This document shows positions 61,845 to 64,000 of a DNA stretch of 64,000 bases, one piece after another (the stretch's first letter is position 1; each line of letters starts with the position of its first letter). Position numbers and translations under genes: made by a program. The stretch is from Herbaspirillum sp. meg3 (GTDB taxonomy: Bacteria; Pseudomonadota; Gammaproteobacteria; Burkholderiales; Burkholderiaceae_D). Location: contig NZ_CP022736.1 in assembly GCF_002257565.1 (NCBI RefSeq), forward strand, positions 496,001-560,000, in the 5' to 3' direction. Under the pieces are notes generated by a model, which saw only the letters and a list, made by a program, of their open reading frames with translations, did no database searches and was not told the origin of the DNA.

Positions 61845-62459
61845 TCAGTGCAGCAGACCGCGCTCGCCTAGCAGATCCTGTATCAGTTCGAGTCGCAGTA
61901 CAGGATTGTCGAGTGCCAGCAGGTTTTGTTTTTGCTCCACACTCATCGGCAGCATTTCGCTCCAGCGATTGGCAACCCAGCCGCAATCATCCAGACGGTA
62001 GGGCGTCGCGACGGGGATGTCACTTTCCGGGATCGAATGATTTTTCAGCGACGCCAGCAGGTTCATCAAGGCCGTTACGGTGTTTTGCAATTCTTCAGGC
62101 ACGGCAACGGTCTGGTCTTTTTCCAGCGGTTCGACCTGTGCCATCCACAATCCATGTTTGAGCTGCTCTTTGGACGTCACGCGAAAGCGCGTGGTGCCGC
62201 TGCAGGAGATGCGCAGCAAGCCTTGCACCGGCGCTGACCATTCATTGATATGTGCCAGCGTACCCACGGAGACGAAGGTTTCCACCTGGCCGGGACGCCG
62301 CACTTCATTGCCAGATGTCAGTGCCACCACGCCGAACGAGGTACCGTTGGCGATGCACTTGTTGATCATGTCCAGATAGCGCACCTCAAAAATCTGCAGA
62401 GGAAGGCGGCCGTCCGGAAAGAGTGCTGAGCCCAGTGGAAAAAGCGGGATGGTGTTCAT
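61845..62459 (-). CDS. LON substrate-binding domain protein
   Basis: A 204-residue protein consisting of the N-terminal domain of Lon protease only (MNTIPLFPLGSALFPDGRLP), without ATPase or protease domains. Such stand-alone proteins are common in betaproteobacteria, with unknown function, possibly peptide or unfolded-protein binding. The start is ATG 62459; a frame start nine codons earlier is not supported. Confidence 0.88.
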   Translation of the reverse strand: MNTIPLFPLGSALFPDGRLPLQIFEVRYLDMINKCIANGTSFGVVALTSGNEVRRPGQVETFVSVGTLAHINEWSAPVQGLLRISCSGTTRFRVTSKEQLKHGLWMAQVEPLEKDQTVAVPEELQNTVTALMNLLASLKNHSIPESDIPVATPYRLDDCGWVANRWSEMLPMSVEQKQNLLALDNPVLRLELIQDLLGERGLLH

Positions 62460-62524
62460 GAACTGAATTTGCCTGATGATGTTCAAGTGGTCACCTGTGT
62501 TTTTCTATATACATCGGCATGCGG

Positions 62525-64000
62525 TCATGTCCGCAACACATAGCGATTTTCGCTGATGCATTCATAGCGTTGCACGATGTAGCCGTTGTCGTCCACGCTT
62601 TCCAGATAGACGTCAAATTGCCATAGCCGCGCCATGTGACGCAGGACCTCATTGGTGCTTTCGCCCAGCGAGCGGCCATCGCTGCGGAAATGACGCAAGG
62701 TCAGGCTGCGGTTGCCGCGCGTATTGACCGACCACACCTGGATGTTGGGTTCGCGGTGATTGATGTCGTACTGGCGCGACAAGGCTTGCCGCACATATTG
62801 ATAGCCACTCTGATTGTGAATCGCGGAGACTTCGAGCTCGCTGCGGCTTTCATCGTCCAGCACCGCAAACATGCGCATGTCGCGCATCAGTTTGGGTGAT
62901 AGATATTGCGCGACGAAACTCTCGTCCTTGAAGTTGCGCATGACGTAATGCAAGGTATCCAGCCAGTTGCTGCCGGCCATATCGGGAAACCATTCCCTGT
63001 CTTCGTCGGTGGGATTTTCACAGATGCGGCGAATGTCGCTCATCATGGAAAAGCCCAGTGCGTAAGGATTGATGCCGTTGTAATACGGCTTGGTGATCGG
63101 CGGCTGAAACACCACGTTGCTGTGCGAATGCAGGAATTCCATCATGAAACCGTCGGTCAGTTTGCCTTGGTCATACATCGTGTTGAGCAAGGTGTAATGC
63201 CAAAAGGTCGCCCAGCCTTCGTTCATGACCTGGGTTTGCCGTTGCGGATAAAAGTACTGGCCGACCTTGCGTACGATGCGGATGACTTCACGCTCCCACG
63301 ATTCCAGCAGCGGCGCATTTTTCTCGGCGAAGTACAGAAGATTCTCCTGCGGCTCCGGCGGAAAGCGTTCCTCGACTTGTGTGGCGGCGGTTTCTTTCTT
63401 CGCCGGCAAGGTCCGCCACAGTTCATTGACTTGCGATTGTGCATAAGCTTCGCGCTCGCGCTGCTGCGCGCGCTCTTGTGCGAGCGACATGCGCTGAGGG
63501 CGTTTGTAGCGATCCACGCCGTAGTTCATCAGGGCGTGGCAGGAGTCCAGCAATTCCTCGACACGGTCGAAACCATAGCGCTCTTCGCATTCAGCGATGT
63601 AGCCTTTGGCGTAGACCAGATAGTCGATGATCGCGCTGGCATCGGTCCACAGCTGGAACAGGTAATTGCCCTTGAAAAACGAGTTGTGACCATACGCCGC
63701 ATGCGCCACGACCAGCGCTTGCATCGTCATCGTATTTTCTTCCATCAGATAAGCAATGCACGGATTGGAGTTGATCACGATCTCGTAAGCTAGCCCCATC
63801 TGGCCGCGCTTGTAGTCGCGCTCGGTCGACAAAAAGTGCTTGCCGAACGACCAGTGGCGATAGTTCACCGGCATGCCTGAGGAGGCATAGGCATCCATCA
63901 TCTGCTCGGCGGAAATGATCTCCAGCTGGATCGGATAGATGTCCAGCTTGTAGCTCGCGGCGACCTTGGCGATCTCTTCGTTATAGCGCTCGATCAGTTC
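62525..64000 (-). CDS. SpoVR family protein, 5' end outside the window
   Basis: At least 491 residues of a SpoVR-like protein; the frame continues through the right edge (ELIERYNEEIAKVAASYKLD is the first visible stretch). Conserved blocks include NYRHWSFGKHF, AHAAYGHNSFFKGNY and EGWATFWHY. In enterobacteria (YcgB) and others SpoVR stands with yeaG/yeaH in a stress-related operon, which would lie to the right here. The C-terminus is complete, ending at 62525. Confidence 0.93.
   Translation of the reverse strand, partial: ELIERYNEEIAKVAASYKLDIYPIQLEIISAEQMMDAYASSGMPVNYRHWSFGKHFLSTERDYKRGQMGLAYEIVINSNPCIAYLMEENTMTMQALVVAHAAYGHNSFFKGNYLFQLWTDASAIIDYLVYAKGYIAECEERYGFDRVEELLDSCHALMNYGVDRYKRPQRMSLAQERAQQREREAYAQSQVNELWRTLPAKKETAATQVEERFPPEPQENLLYFAEKNAPLLESWEREVIRIVRKVGQYFYPQRQTQVMNEGWATFWHYTLLNTMYDQGKLTDGFMMEFLHSHSNVVFQPPITKPYYNGINPYALGFSMMSDIRRICENPTDEDREWFPDMAGSNWLDTLHYVMRNFKDESFVAQYLSPKLMRDMRMFAVLDDESRSELEVSAIHNQSGYQYVRQALSRQYDINHREPNIQVWSVNTRGNRSLTLRHFRSDGRSLGESTNEVLRHMARLWQFDVYLESVDDNGYIVQRYECISENRYVLRT

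Overview
The window looks like a chromosomal segment of a betaproteobacterium, most likely Burkholderiales/Oxalobacteraceae (Herminiimonas- or Janthinobacterium-like). This is inferred from the aio/ars gene content, the style of the housekeeping proteins and the atp operon layout; no database search was possible. It falls into two parts: an acquired accessory region (about 1-31.9 kb) and a conserved core region (about 32.1-64 kb).

Accessory region. At the left edge is the 3' part of an IS21-family insertion sequence (istA fragment, istB, right terminal repeat ending at 1248). Next is an arsenite-oxidation module. On the minus strand lie moaA, aioB, aioA and a small cytochrome c gene. Divergent from them are aioX (periplasmic sensor), aioS (histidine kinase) and aioR (sigma54 activator). 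Four copies of a GTTAC-N6-GTAAC palindrome sit in the two regulatory gaps of this module, together with a sigma54-like promoter before aioB, and are proposed as AioR sites. A complete phosphate/arsenate uptake operon follows (pstS-pstC-pstA-pstB-phoU), with a PhoB box before pstS. Then come arsR1, an ArsO-like monooxygenase, a frameshifted arsH relic, a small AbrB-like gene, and a second ars operon transcribed leftward (arsR2, thioredoxin-type arsC, arsB, an MFS permease, glutaredoxin-type arsC, arsH, an EamA permease). Together these genes can import arsenate, reduce it, pump out arsenite, oxidise arsenite and sense it.

From 23.3 to 31.3 kb is a Tn7-like transposition module. It holds one protein joining a TnsA endonuclease to a TnsB DDE transposase, a TnsC-type ATPase and a TnsD/TniQ-type target protein. 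Around it are a gene carrying a pure (GAA)20 tract, an unknown small gene and a lone AAA ATPase with a palindromic operator. No CRISPR array or cas gene is visible. The stretch from 31.3 to 32.07 kb, with repeated motifs, must hold the island/chromosome junction.

Core region. The full F-type ATP synthase operon atpIBEFHAGDC is followed by a CoA-binding protein, ppk2, an SGNH hydrolase, a PheC-like periplasmic protein and hemE. The hemE-priA gap of about 720 bp holds eight DnaA boxes, six of them in two modules of identical geometry flanking an AT-rich tract: a candidate replication origin or DnaA-binding locus. After priA come a membrane protein, argS, a SPOR protein, dsbA, an SDR gene, fmt, a LysR regulator, a cupin, an isochorismatase-family hydrolase, an MTA/SAH nucleosidase, metH with a hairpin-containing leader, a WGR-like small protein, an MFS permease, a MarC protein, a LON-domain protein and a SpoVR gene cut by the right edge.
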